The position numbers and the translations under genes are program-made. A stretch of DNA of 36,596 nt from assembly GCA_011191975.1 (NCBI GenBank), contig DUFA01000120.1:5449-42044 (forward strand), in the 5' to 3' direction. Source of the stretch: Dehalococcoidia bacterium. GTDB taxonomy: Bacteria; Chloroflexota; Dehalococcoidia; Dehalococcoidales; UBA2162. The notes beneath the pieces are model-generated. The model was not told the DNA's origin. It did not search any database and was given only the letters and a program-made list of their open reading frames with translations. Position 1 is the first letter of the stretch. Every line of letters begins with the position of its first letter. Shown here one piece after another: positions 1 to 8,157 of the stretch.

Positions 1-126
1 AAAGAGATAACAAGAGCCAGACCGGTGATAATATACAGGTATAACATAAAAAATCAATTTCCAGATTTAAATTCAAGCCATATTGTATCTATTAGAGGTG
101 ATGAATACAAATCTGATCAAATCTGA
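1..126 (+). CDS. possible C-terminal tail of a gene cut by the left edge
   Basis: Frame 1 is open from the first base to a TGA at 124-126, giving 41 residues that end in GDEYKSDQI. The other two forward frames close within the first 45 bases. The piece is hydrophilic and matches no family I recognise. A 41-codon open stretch can occur by chance in AT-rich DNA, so this is only a candidate partial gene. Confidence 0.25.
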   Translation, partial: KEITRARPVIIYRYNIKNQFPDLNSSHIVSIRGDEYKSDQI

Positions 127-262
127 GTATCAACAGCGGGATGACGACATAGAAATAAAACAACGTAATTCCTTATTGGCTCAGAGTATTGAGGTCACAT
201 TAGGAGTAATTGTGACCACCAATCTGCTAGATTATTAACTTGATTCATTCCATACTATATTT

Positions 263-300
263 AAATACCGATATTTACCCAGTCATGGGTGAAGGTATTT
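263..300. other. two-tier inverted repeat (hairpin) upstream of the first small gene
   Basis: AAATACC at 263-269 pairs with GGTATTT at 294-300, and inside it ACCCA (277-281) pairs with TGGGT (286-290) around a 4-base loop. The two stems are separated by an asymmetric internal loop. There is no T-tract directly after it. It could be a terminator for whatever lies to the left, or a protein- or RNA-level regulatory element for the gene at 426. I cannot decide between these. Confidence 0.4.
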
Positions 301-425
301 GATATTAAATTATGCTTTAGTGGTCAGATTTAACATATATAAAACGATTGATTTTATTTAACCGAGCTATTGACATTTTATACAACATAATCTATTCTGC
401 AGCCAAAAAGAGAGGAGAGTATAAA

Positions 426-728
426 ATGACAGATTCTACTGCTGCAATGATATTTATATTTGATGTTCCTGAAGAAAAACAAGCCGAGTATCTTAAAACT
501 ACCATTGAAAAAATTAAACCGTTCTGGGAATCACATGGTTGCGAATCGTATGATATCTGGCAAACGTCGGGTGGTTCACCTGCCTTCATGAAGATTATGC
601 TTTTTAAAGATCCAGATACAATGATGAAAACTTTACAAAGTAGTGGTGAGGAAGCGAAGCCTATAGTAGAACTCTATAACAGCTTTGCGACGAACATCAC
701 AAATAAAACATATGTAAAAAAGACCTAA
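426..728 (+). CDS. small dimeric alpha/beta-barrel-like protein
   Basis: A 100-residue soluble protein. The start is ATG 426 because a purine-rich GAGAGGAGAG ribosome site lies at 409-419; the longer reading from 348 has no such site and adds an AT-rich leader. The pattern is a beta strand (MIFIFDVP), an amphipathic helix (EEKQAEYLKTTIEKIKPF), a strand ending in SYDIWQ, then a strand with FMKIMLFKD and a second helix. This resembles the Dabb/NIPSNAP/ABM ferredoxin-like fold. Such proteins bind or convert small hydrophobic compounds or are of unknown function, and no catalytic residues can be named. It precedes the OYE/ETF operon on the same strand, separated by about 136 bases with its own candidate promoter, so co-regulation is not assured. 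Confidence 0.6.
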   Translation: MTDSTAAMIFIFDVPEEKQAEYLKTTIEKIKPFWESHGCESYDIWQTSGGSPAFMKIMLFKDPDTMMKTLQSSGEEAKPIVELYNSFATNITNKTYVKKT

Positions 729-788
729 TACCACTCGAGAAAAACTAAGAATTACCACAGCTCGAAATTTATTTTACCGCTGGCAATG

Positions 789-816
789 TTGGCAGATTTG
801 TTCAATACACTACAAT
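789..816 (+). promoter_or_regulatory. candidate sigma70-type promoter for the OYE/ETF operon
   Basis: TTGGCA (789-794) and TACAAT (811-816) are each 5 of 6 matches to the vegetative consensus, with a 16-base spacer. They lie 49 bases before the GTG start at 865. This is read by eye only. Confidence 0.4.
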
Positions 817-864
817 GAAAGCGGAGTGTAATTCTTTACTACGCTAAAGCGAGGGAGACAACTC

Positions 865-2787
865 GTGGCACAATACGAACACCTGTTTGCTCCTATAACT
901 ATCGGTTCGATGACCGTACCGAATAGAATACTCATGTGCGCTCATGTCCATAGGCTCCCCGAAGAGCGTTTTCGGGAGTACTACAAGGCTAGAGCCAAAG
1001 GAGGTGCTGGCTTATTAATCCACTCGCACCCCCTCGGTGAACTCACTACAGGTATGTTTGCACCTATTCTCGATGAAAGGTCAATACCGGGTCTCAGTCA
1101 ATTCGTGAAAGAGATTCACAGCCACGGAACGCGAATATTGGCCCAGTTCCTCCATCCCGGTAATCTGGGAGGCGGTGAACGAATGATCGGAGGAGCATCT
1201 CTTGCTCCCTCTGCAATACCAAGAAAAGGTATTTTCCCGAAACAAATGCCCCATGAAATGAGCATCGATGAAATACATAACACAGTTAACGCATATGGCA
1301 AAGCGGCCACCATAGCCAGGGAGGCAGGATACGACGGTGTGGAAATCGGCGCTATATGGGGTCTCCTGGTAGCCTCGTTCATCAGCCCACTTTACAACCA
1401 TCGTGAGGACGATTATGGGGGCAGTAGTGAAAAACGATTGAAATTTCCACTTGAAATAATTGACTCTATTAGAGCAGCCGTAGGTACTGATTTTGTTGTC
1501 GGCATCAAGCTCGATGGTGATGAGTTTATGGACGGCGGTATTACACTGGACGATATGAAAAACATAGCTCCTCGACTGGAAGCCAGTGGCGGCCTGGATT
1601 ATATAAACGTTGGTGCCGGAGCATCTTTGGCAATGCACGTACCACCCATGTTTTTCCCGCTTGGCCCATTCGTCTATCTGGCAGCAGGAATTAAAGAAGT
1701 AGTTGGCCTTCCTGTGTTTGCCGGAGGTAGAATCAATGACCCTGCTGTTGCCGAACGTGTATTAAAGGACAACTTGGCGGATATGACCGCCATGACCAGG
1801 CCTCTTATCGCCGATCCAGAATTACCAAATAAAGCGAAAGCGGGTCAGGAAAACCACATTCGTAAGTGTATCGCCTGTAATGATGCCTGCTGGTTACCTC
1901 TGTTCGAAGGTATGACACCCCTTACTTGCGTAATAAATCCAGAAGCAGGAAGAGAAGGGACTTTTGGAATAACACAGGCAACAACGAAGAAAAATGTGAT
2001 GGTAGTCGGTGGTGGCGCGGCAGGGCTGGAGACAGCAAGGGTCGCTGCTCTGAGAGGTCATAAGGTTTATCTTTACGAAAAGGATGACGAACTGGGAGGT
2101 CAGTTAAATATAGCAGCCAGAGCTCCAGGAAGAGTAGATTACACAGAAATTGTCAGATACTACACGTACCAGATGAAAGCCCTTGATGTCGATGTATATC
2201 TGAGTACTATGGTAACCAAAGAAATAGTTAAGGGAGAGAACTGCGATGCCGTGGTTATTACCACAGGCTCTCTGCCAACAACATCCGAATCACTAATCAA
2301 TGAAGGCGGTAACGTGGTTAATACACATGAGGTACTCCTTGATACTGTTGAGGTAGGAAAAAACGTGGTAATCGTGGACTATCAGTACCACATGCAGGCA
2401 TTAAGTACTGCCGATTTCCTGGCTGAAAGGGGAGTAAATGTTGAAATATTAACTCCGGCTCTCTTTGCCGGCAGCCACTTAGAAGAAGGTACCCTGGAAC
2501 TTATTTACTATAGACTCCTAAACAAAGGTGTAACAATATCGGTATTGAACGACATACGGGCAGTTAAAGGAAAGACAGTGATCGCTTTTAATACATTAAC
2601 TAACGCTGAAAGGCAGATAAATGGGATCGACACTGTTGTAGTGGCTACAAGCGGAAAAAGTAATGATGCGTTATATTACTCACTGAAAGGGGAGATAAAA
2701 GAACTATATATTGCCGGTCAATGTGTGTCTCCTCGTACGCTGCGCGACTCAATCTGGGAAGGTGCCAAAGTGGGAAGGATGTTATAA
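865..2787 (+). CDS. old-yellow-enzyme family NADH:flavin oxidoreductase with 4Fe-4S and FAD/NAD domains (FadH/BaiCD/TMADH type)
   Basis: 640 residues. The start is GTG 865, with GAGGGAGA at 851-858 as ribosome site. Residues 1-330 form the FMN TIM barrel (LFAPITIGSMTVPNRI near the start, NHREDDYGGSSEKR mid-barrel, ending with DMTAMTRPLIADPELPNK). A 4Fe-4S site follows: C335, C338, C342, C355 in the family pattern Cx2Cx3Cx12C. Then comes an FAD site, VMVVGGGAAGLETA. The second Rossmann segment has no GxGxxG and reads VVIVDYQYHMQALSTADFL, as in the trimethylamine-dehydrogenase-like branch. The family reduces enoyl-CoA or related unsaturated substrates, or dehydrogenates amines, passing electrons through FMN and Fe-S. 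The adjacent etfA/etfB, 64 bases downstream, suggest ETF is its electron partner. The substrate is unknown. Confidence 0.9.
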   Translation: MAQYEHLFAPITIGSMTVPNRILMCAHVHRLPEERFREYYKARAKGGAGLLIHSHPLGELTTGMFAPILDERSIPGLSQFVKEIHSHGTRILAQFLHPGNLGGGERMIGGASLAPSAIPRKGIFPKQMPHEMSIDEIHNTVNAYGKAATIAREAGYDGVEIGAIWGLLVASFISPLYNHREDDYGGSSEKRLKFPLEIIDSIRAAVGTDFVVGIKLDGDEFMDGGITLDDMKNIAPRLEASGGLDYINVGAGASLAMHVPPMFFPLGPFVYLAAGIKEVVGLPVFAGGRINDPAVAERVLKDNLADMTAMTRPLIADPELPNKAKAGQENHIRKCIACNDACWLPLFEGMTPLTCVINPEAGREGTFGITQATTKKNVMVVGGGAAGLETARVAALRGHKVYLYEKDDELGGQLNIAARAPGRVDYTEIVRYYTYQMKALDVDVYLSTMVTKEIVKGENCDAVVITTGSLPTTSESLINEGGNVVNTHEVLLDTVEVGKNVVIVDYQYHMQALSTADFLAERGVNVEILTPALFAGSHLEEGTLELIYYRLLNKGVTISVLNDIRAVKGKTVIAFNTLTNAERQINGIDTVVVATSGKSNDALYYSLKGEIKELYIAGQCVSPRTLRDSIWEGAKVGRML

Positions 2788-2851
2788 CACCAGTGTGAAC
2801 ACAGCATGAGTTTTAATAACCTATAACCTATTCAGGTGATAAAGGTAATGT

Positions 2852-3853
2852 ATGAACGTTAACAGAGAAGTCTGGATTCTGGCTGAACACCGAGAAGGAG
2901 AGTTAGAAGATATAACTTTTGAGCTTGCATCGGCAGGAAAAAGAGTCGCAGACAAGCTCGATGGCAGTCTGTCTGCGGTTATTTTCAGCGAGCAGATTGC
3001 CGATATGACAAATCGTCTCGCCAGTCATGCTATAAGCAAAATATTTATAATCAATGATTCATCTTTAAGAGAATATACAACCGAAGCTTATGCAGAGACA
3101 CTCTCCAGACTTGCACAGGAAAGGAGACCGGAAATCATATTATGCGGCGTAACACCTTTCGGCAGTGATATAGCTTACGGGCTTGCCGCACGGCTGGAAA
3201 CGGGATTAATTACAGACTGTGTCTCCCTGGATGTGAATGACGACGGTCTGTTAGCAGGGGAAAAAACCGTTTACAATGAAAGATTACAGGCTAAAATTAT
3301 CTGCTCTTCCGTAAAACCCCATATAGCTACGATAAGCCCGGGTGTATGCGATGTCAGACTCCCCAAGCCTGGCAACAAGGCAGAGGTTGTAACCCTTACA
3401 CCAGAGCCATTTTCTGCTAAAAGGTATGCCAGGATAACGGGCACGGTTAGAGCAGACTTGAAAAAAATTCCTCTTGACCAGGCGGAGGTTATCGTTTCTG
3501 GTGGCAGAGGTATAGGTGGTCCTGAAGGATTCGATGCTCTCGAGAAACTTGCTGAGCTTCTGGGAGGATGTGTAGGAGCGTCGCTGGTAGCATGCGATAA
3601 TGGATGGGTACCGGAAGACAGACATATCGGACAAACAGGCTTGATTGTTTCCCCACGGTTATACCTGGCTGTTGGGATTTCAGGATCTATTTACCATGCT
3701 ATGGGAATGAAGGACTCTAAATATATAGTGGCTATTAACAAAGACCGCAACGCACCAATTTTCAGACTGGCAGACCTGGGCATCGTGGGAGACTGGCGAG
3801 AGACTGTTAATGAATTAACGGATCATTTGACAGAGATAGAGAGAGATTCCTGA
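2852..3853 (+). CDS. etfA: electron transfer flavoprotein, alpha subunit
   Basis: 333 residues, normal length. The start is ATG 2852, 6 bases after AAAGG. The N-terminal half is the ETF Rossmann-like domain (WILAEHREGELEDITFELASAG). The C-terminal half carries the FAD-binding signature: SGGRGIGGPEGFDALEKLA, a GASLVACDNGWVPEDRHIGQTG segment, LAVGISGSIYH and MKDSKYIVAINKD. ETF passes single electrons between acyl-CoA-type dehydrogenases or Fe-S flavoenzymes and a membrane or ferredoxin acceptor. The gene sits between the OYE gene and etfB. The order alpha then beta is the reverse of the common beta-alpha order. Whether this ETF is bifurcating cannot be told by eye. Confidence 0.93.
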   Translation: MNVNREVWILAEHREGELEDITFELASAGKRVADKLDGSLSAVIFSEQIADMTNRLASHAISKIFIINDSSLREYTTEAYAETLSRLAQERRPEIILCGVTPFGSDIAYGLAARLETGLITDCVSLDVNDDGLLAGEKTVYNERLQAKIICSSVKPHIATISPGVCDVRLPKPGNKAEVVTLTPEPFSAKRYARITGTVRADLKKIPLDQAEVIVSGGRGIGGPEGFDALEKLAELLGGCVGASLVACDNGWVPEDRHIGQTGLIVSPRLYLAVGISGSIYHAMGMKDSKYIVAINKDRNAPIFRLADLGIVGDWRETVNELTDHLTEIERDS

Positions 3854-3878
3854 TATATATAGATTACGGTATTTATAA

Positions 3879-4757
3879 ATGAACGTGATAGTATGCGTTA
3901 AACAGGTCCTCGATAACAGCAGTCCTGTCAAGATAGCTAAGGATGGCAGGCATATAGATGGCACCAACACGGGATATATAATTAACCCATGTGATCTCGC
4001 AGCCGTTAAGTGGGCAACTAACTGGAAGGAGAGAAGTAAGTCAGGAGAAGTTGCCGTTATCTCTAAAAATGGACCTTCGACGGGTAAAATTCTCCGCGAG
4101 TGTTTTGCCTACGGTGCTGATAGGGCATTACTACTGACTGATCTAGATTTTGAGGATTCCGACGGTTTTGCCACCGGACTTATTCTAGCGAGGGCAATCA
4201 AGCTGTTAGAGTACGATATTATACTTTGTGGGATTCAAGCTGTGGATACTAATGATGGTTGGGTAGGACCTGTAGTTGCCAACAAGCTGGGGATACCATT
4301 GATCTCACGGGTTATCGATATACAGGTGGATGAAATTAAGAAAAAGGTTACGGTCAGAAGAAGACTCGACGGGGTTAACAGGGAGATAGTCGAAGCCGAT
4401 GTCCCATGTTTACTGACGGTCGACTCACTGTTGGATGAGCCTAGGTATGCGAGTATAAGATCAATTCGCATGGCACAGAGGCGAGAAATCGAACAGCATG
4501 ACAGAATCAGCCTTGGTCTATCTAAAGAAGACGTTGGTACTATTGGCTCAAAGACTTCTATTTTGGAGTTATTTGCAGGTAAACTGAGACCAGGGAGGAT
4601 TTTTATACCCGATAGCAGTTTACCAGCGGCTGAAAGAATACGTTTAATCATGTCTGGAGGCATAACTGAAAAAAGAGAAAACCGGCTGGAAGGCAATCCT
4701 GAAGAAACTATTCCAGATTTGATTCAATTCCTCAGGCAGAAAAAGATAATCCGTTAG
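3879..4757 (+). CDS. etfB: electron transfer flavoprotein, beta subunit
   Basis: 292 residues, slightly longer than the usual ~255-265. It opens with the family signature MNVIVCVKQV and contains NPCDLAAVKWA, the nucleotide-binding stretch CGIQAVDTNDGWVGPVVANKLGIP and RRRLDGVNREIVEADVPCLLTV. The C-terminal ~40 residues (after GKLRPGRIF) extend beyond the core and form the arm that wraps the alpha subunit. The start ATG lies 25 bases after the etfA stop with only a weak ribosome site, which fits translation coupled to etfA. It is the partner of the preceding gene, and together with the OYE it forms a three-gene redox operon. Confidence 0.93.
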   Translation: MNVIVCVKQVLDNSSPVKIAKDGRHIDGTNTGYIINPCDLAAVKWATNWKERSKSGEVAVISKNGPSTGKILRECFAYGADRALLLTDLDFEDSDGFATGLILARAIKLLEYDIILCGIQAVDTNDGWVGPVVANKLGIPLISRVIDIQVDEIKKKVTVRRRLDGVNREIVEADVPCLLTVDSLLDEPRYASIRSIRMAQRREIEQHDRISLGLSKEDVGTIGSKTSILELFAGKLRPGRIFIPDSSLPAAERIRLIMSGGITEKRENRLEGNPEETIPDLIQFLRQKKIIR

Positions 4758-5109
4758 TGAGATTGAAGACGAGATACCCTCTGGTGATGTTTTTGGTAAT
4801 TTAACAAATCGTACCGGTATCACGTTTAGCATCATGTCCTGCAACTAGATAGTTCTGGCAAGAATTTCTATAAACTTGCTTGTTACAACTTCGGAAAATT
4901 ACAGATCGTATTTATTAACATACCATTTCCATAATTTCATAGCCTTCCCGCATGTATCTTTACGTTATCATATAAACACTGGTTTCGTGGAATGCATTAC
5001 GATCAAGTCTATTAATGCCTAGCACAAACTAAGAAAATGGAAAATTTACAAGACACTGCATATGTAGTATATGATATGAGAATATAATGATAACGAAAGG
5101 GAAGTAGAT
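4758..5109. other. intergenic region without a recognised gene
   Basis: 352 AT-rich bases between etfB and the C_GCAxxG gene. I see no open frame with a ribosome site and no clear terminator hairpin. A perfect TATAAT occurs at 5083-5088 but no -35 box sits 16-18 bases before it. GAAAGGGAAGTAG at 5095-5107 provides the ribosome site for the next gene. Confidence 0.5.
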
Positions 5110-5610
5110 ATGTCGAATGACGCAATCGAAAAAGCCTATCAACTGGGCAAAGAATATGAAAAGATTTACAAGGGTTGCAGCCAGTGTGTAATCGCAGCCC
5201 TGCAGGATGTCTTCGACATTCGAAATGATGACGTTTTTAAGGCAGCGACTGGGCTTGCTGCTGGTTGTGGTGCGTCAACCGACGGGAATTGCGGTGCTTA
5301 TTCGGGAGCGATCATGGTACTGAGTATGCTGCAAGGCAGGAATAGAGATGATTTTGCAGACTCAACTGGAGCCATGTTTAAGAGCTTTATCCTGGTGAGA
5401 AAATTACGGGACCGGTTTATTCATGAATACGGTTCTGTAATCTGTCGTAATATACAAACGAAAATATTTGGTAGACCATACTATCTCGCTGATATTGATG
5501 AGTTTGAAAAATTTGAAAAAGCCGGAGCTCATGACATTCATTGCTTGGAGGTAGTTGGGAAAGCAGCTGCATGGGCAGCAGAATTAGTAACAGAAGAAAA
5601 ATTGGTATAA
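5110..5610 (+). CDS. C_GCAxxG_C_C family redox protein
   Basis: 166 residues. The start is ATG 5110, preceded by AAGGGAAG. The family hallmark is visible: C23 and C26 (GCSQCV), GLAAGCGASTDGNCGAYSGA with C53 and C61, MVLSMLQGR, then VICRNIQ and a final HCLEVVGKAAAWAAELV. Conserved cysteines point to a redox-active or metal/cluster-binding role, but the biochemical function of the family is not established. Such genes often lie near OYE, ETF or Fe-S oxidoreductase genes in anaerobes, as here. A hairpin at 5664-5687 probably ends the transcript. Confidence 0.85.
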   Translation: MSNDAIEKAYQLGKEYEKIYKGCSQCVIAALQDVFDIRNDDVFKAATGLAAGCGASTDGNCGAYSGAIMVLSMLQGRNRDDFADSTGAMFKSFILVRKLRDRFIHEYGSVICRNIQTKIFGRPYYLADIDEFEKFEKAGAHDIHCLEVVGKAAAWAAELVTEEKLV

Positions 5611-5663
5611 ATTTGATGTAGAACAGAACTAAAGTATTTAAGTGAATGCATATATTATAGAAT

Positions 5664-5687
5664 AAACACGTTCTTTCGAACTTGTTT
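5664..5687 (+). terminator. terminator-like hairpin after the C_GCAxxG gene
   Basis: AAACA-c-GTTC (5664-5673) pairs with GAAC-t-TGTTT (5678-5687) around a TTTC loop. That gives nine pairs with one central mismatch, starting 54 bases after the stop at 5610. It ends in TTT but lacks a long T-run. It lies in the convergent gap with the MFS gene, where it could act in either direction. Confidence 0.45.
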
Positions 5688-5897
5688 CAAAGGTTTAACT
5701 GAAAGACAAAAGCATTTTCAGGATGTTTGTTACATCATGCGTACTTATGGGCAATGCCTTTTGGTTTCAGAACTTAATTATATTATTAATTATTTAAATA
5801 TTTTGGCATATGGGTTTATATTTCCCTGAGGATATGTCAGTTTTGTGTTTAAAAGAAGCATAAGTAAATTGACTTGTTCAGAAACGTCAAATATCTT

Positions 5898-7154
5898 TTA
5901 GTTACTCTCCAATCGTAAGGTAAGTGTCTCTGGCATACCAAATAAAAGTGGAATTCTGATCATATAGAGACATAGAATAAACCAAAAGACATACTGCGGA
6001 CCGATACTATCCCAGATAAGCCCGCTTAAATAGACCATGATGGCTCCAACCATCATTCGACAAAGCCCCAACACACCCGTCCATTTGCCCATTTGATCTG
6101 GAGGTACCAATTCGCGAGCCATAGCGGTTGTGGTAACTCCGGTTATCATAAAAAAGCCCTGAAATGCTCCGGACAGAATTAGAACTGCGGTATTGGGAGC
6201 ATAAATAAGCATGATATACGAGGCTATTACAGGAAACAAGGTTAGGTAAATTACCTTTTTCCGACCGATTCTATCAGCTAACCTACCAAAAGGAATACCT
6301 AGCACTAGAGGAACCAACGCTGAGGCGGTGACCATCGCTCCCAGCACTACCTGTTCTGCCCCTTTGAACTCATGGGCAAAGGGTTGAATGTATGGAGTGA
6401 CTACACCCATCTCCATGCCGGTCAGAGAAACGATAATCAGCATCCGCTTCAAGTTACGCCCATTTTTAAATAGCTGTGAAAAATCATGCATAAAGTTCAG
6501 CCCGGCTCTAGAACCAACTGTCCAATAACGATTTGAGAGCTGAGTAAGTACAAGGAAAAAGGTAACCACAGTGCCTGCCAGGCAGATAAAGAACAGCGGC
6601 CGGATACCTTCTACATTTACTCCGCCAAAAGACGTAACCAACCAGGCTCCGACCATAGGAGCAGCCATTCCCAACAGCCCCATTCCGAAAGTTTCACAAA
6701 TAGACATTCCGGTAGCTCTCTCGCTGCTTTTGAGACAGTTTGCGCAGAAAACGCTGCACCCGAGGATGGCAGTATTGTTGCCAATCCAGTAAGTCATCAT
6801 AGCAACAATGATAATTGGCCAGCTCTGGGCTAAGCCATATATCAGATATGATCCAGCCAGTATCATTATTCCAACAAGATAAACTTTCCTGACACCTACC
6901 CTGTCGACCAGCCAACCGCCGAAAAATCCAGTAACGCCGGCTACTCCCATGCCGACACTGTTAATGATACCGAGTTGCGTGCCAGTAGCACCAAGAGCCA
7001 TGGTGTAAACAGACACGTAAGGGAGTACCATACGATAGAGAAACATGGCTGAGTTCGACCGCGCTACAGATATTTTCCAATCACGGTCCTGCCTAGTGAA
7101 AAATTTATAGCCTTTAGATATAAGACGGATCGTAGTGGTGATGGTACTTAGCAC
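5898..7154 (-). CDS. major facilitator superfamily transporter
   Basis: 418 residues with about 12 hydrophobic membrane segments. The loop 2-3 signature of the superfamily is present (FGGWLVDRVGVRKVYLVG), with its counterpart in the second half (GIPFGRLADRIGRKKVIYL), so this is a complete two-bundle MFS protein of the inner membrane. The start is uncertain: the frame opens at GTG 7154 with no good ribosome site, and an internal start is possible. The substrate cannot be read from the sequence. It lies alone between the two OYE-led operons and is divergent from the second, so uptake or export of a substrate or product of those enzymes is a reasonable guess. Confidence 0.88.
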   Translation of the reverse strand: MLSTITTTIRLISKGYKFFTRQDRDWKISVARSNSAMFLYRMVLPYVSVYTMALGATGTQLGIINSVGMGVAGVTGFFGGWLVDRVGVRKVYLVGIMILAGSYLIYGLAQSWPIIIVAMMTYWIGNNTAILGCSVFCANCLKSSERATGMSICETFGMGLLGMAAPMVGAWLVTSFGGVNVEGIRPLFFICLAGTVVTFFLVLTQLSNRYWTVGSRAGLNFMHDFSQLFKNGRNLKRMLIIVSLTGMEMGVVTPYIQPFAHEFKGAEQVVLGAMVTASALVPLVLGIPFGRLADRIGRKKVIYLTLFPVIASYIMLIYAPNTAVLILSGAFQGFFMITGVTTTAMARELVPPDQMGKWTGVLGLCRMMVGAIMVYLSGLIWDSIGPQYVFWFILCLYMIRIPLLFGMPETLTLRLESN

Positions 7155-7520
7155 TGATTAAACTCATATTTCAATCAAATAATCATACGTCTGAAAATAT
7201 GTGATTTTCTGATAATACTAGCATTAAGTAATTTTCTAAAAGATTATAATAATCAATCTCGCTCTTTATCTTTTAGTGTTAAATACCCTCATATAATCGG
7301 GGTTTTAATTTTCTTTTTACTTGATTCTTACATTAGTTGATCGATATTATATGCCTAATTTTTCATGTAAACAAGGAGGAGAACCGACCTATCACCGAAA
7401 CACTACTTTATATTGTCTGATAACAAGCTAACTCCTGGATGTCTGCATTGGCGTATATATTACTTGATTCCCATTAATTTCAGATAAATTAGGCCATAAC
7501 CTGAGATAACGTGTCTAAAT

Positions 7521-7550
7521 AAGAATGACTTTGAAATTCGAGTCATTCTT
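7521..7550. repeat. perfect 10-bp inverted repeat
   Basis: AAGAATGACT at 7521-7530 and AGTCATTCTT at 7541-7550 are perfect reverse complements with a 10-base spacer. The sequence resembles the GAATGAC ends of the MITE-like elements elsewhere in this window. No T-run follows, so a simple terminator is less likely than a palindromic element or operator. Confidence 0.55.
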
Positions 7551-7652
7551 CACTTCAATGTGATGTTATGAAAGACTGTTACATAACTTTATTATTGCTG
7601 GATTGAGGGGAAAATCATCCCCCATAGATGAACGTGGCACTGGAGATGCAGC

Positions 7653-7880
7653 TTATTCCTCAGAAGTAAGCCACGCTTTCTTCGATCTCCACATGTAACC
7701 ATCGTAATGCAGGATGGTTTCAGACACGCCGACAACAAAGACATCGGACGAAGAGGAATCCCAGATACCTTTGAAAAAATTAATGGTGCCGCTGGGCATC
7801 TCGCTCCACTTAGTGCCGTCATAGTACAGGATTATACCCGAGTCGTCAACCGCATAGACATCAGATAAAGGATTACCGCA
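7653..7880 (-). pseudogene. remnant of a propeller-type repeat protein (SSSSDVF repeats)
   Basis: On the minus strand the frame 7880-7653 runs for 75 codons from just after a TAG to a TAA, with no start codon or ribosome site at its head. It reads SDVYAVDDSGIILYYDG, then KWSEMPSG, GIWDSSSSDVFVVG and ILHYDGYMW. This is about one and a half units of the 'VWGSSSSDVFAVG-G-ILHYDG-W' repeats found in long secreted repeat proteins of Chloroflexota and some other bacteria. Only the C-terminal part survives, so this is a decayed fragment. Confidence 0.7.
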
Positions 7881-7958
7881 CTAACTGAAATTTCCTGTGC
7901 TTATAAAGGATTACCAAGAAAAGATGACTTTTTCTTAATAGCAATTCATTTCCTCTGC

Positions 7959-7987
7959 TTGACATGTCCACAGGCTATCGATAGACT
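7959..7987 (+). promoter_or_regulatory. candidate promoter for the second OYE operon
   Basis: A perfect TTGACA at 7959-7964 is followed after 17 bases by TAGACT (7982-7987, 4 of 6). It lies about 170 bases upstream of the OYE start, which leaves a long 5' leader. This is a by-eye call. Confidence 0.4.
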
Positions 7988-8157
7988 ATACACACTCATT
8001 TATACAAGATTGGATAAGTGATAGCTTTAAAGTCTCCGAACAGAGGCTCCGGATGACGCAATTATTTATCTTCAACCTAAGGGATTCCATACCTGTCATA
8101 TAAAGTCTATAAATATGAGGGGTAGAAGTTCTCTCTCAATGTTATTAAGGGGTAGTG

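Larger units (their letters stand above)
7155..8157. other. ~1 kb intergenic region between MFS and the second OYE operon
   Basis: The first ~350 bases are very AT-rich with no supported gene. The rest holds a perfect inverted repeat (7521-7550), a decayed repeat-protein fragment (7653-7880, minus), a small GGGG/CCCC hairpin near 7608-7623 and a candidate promoter (7959-7987). The mixture suggests an area where insertions and decay have been tolerated. Confidence 0.6.

Noticed and set aside
1081-1638. 185-codon minus-strand open frame
   Set aside because: Antisense within the OYE barrel region; no ribosome site or domain.
5083-5088. Perfect TATAAT before the C_GCAxxG gene as a promoter
   Set aside because: No -35-like box at 16-18 bases; AT-rich DNA gives such boxes by chance.
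7592-7822. 76-codon minus-strand open frame
   Set aside because: It is out of frame with the repeat-protein remnant that explains this stretch better.
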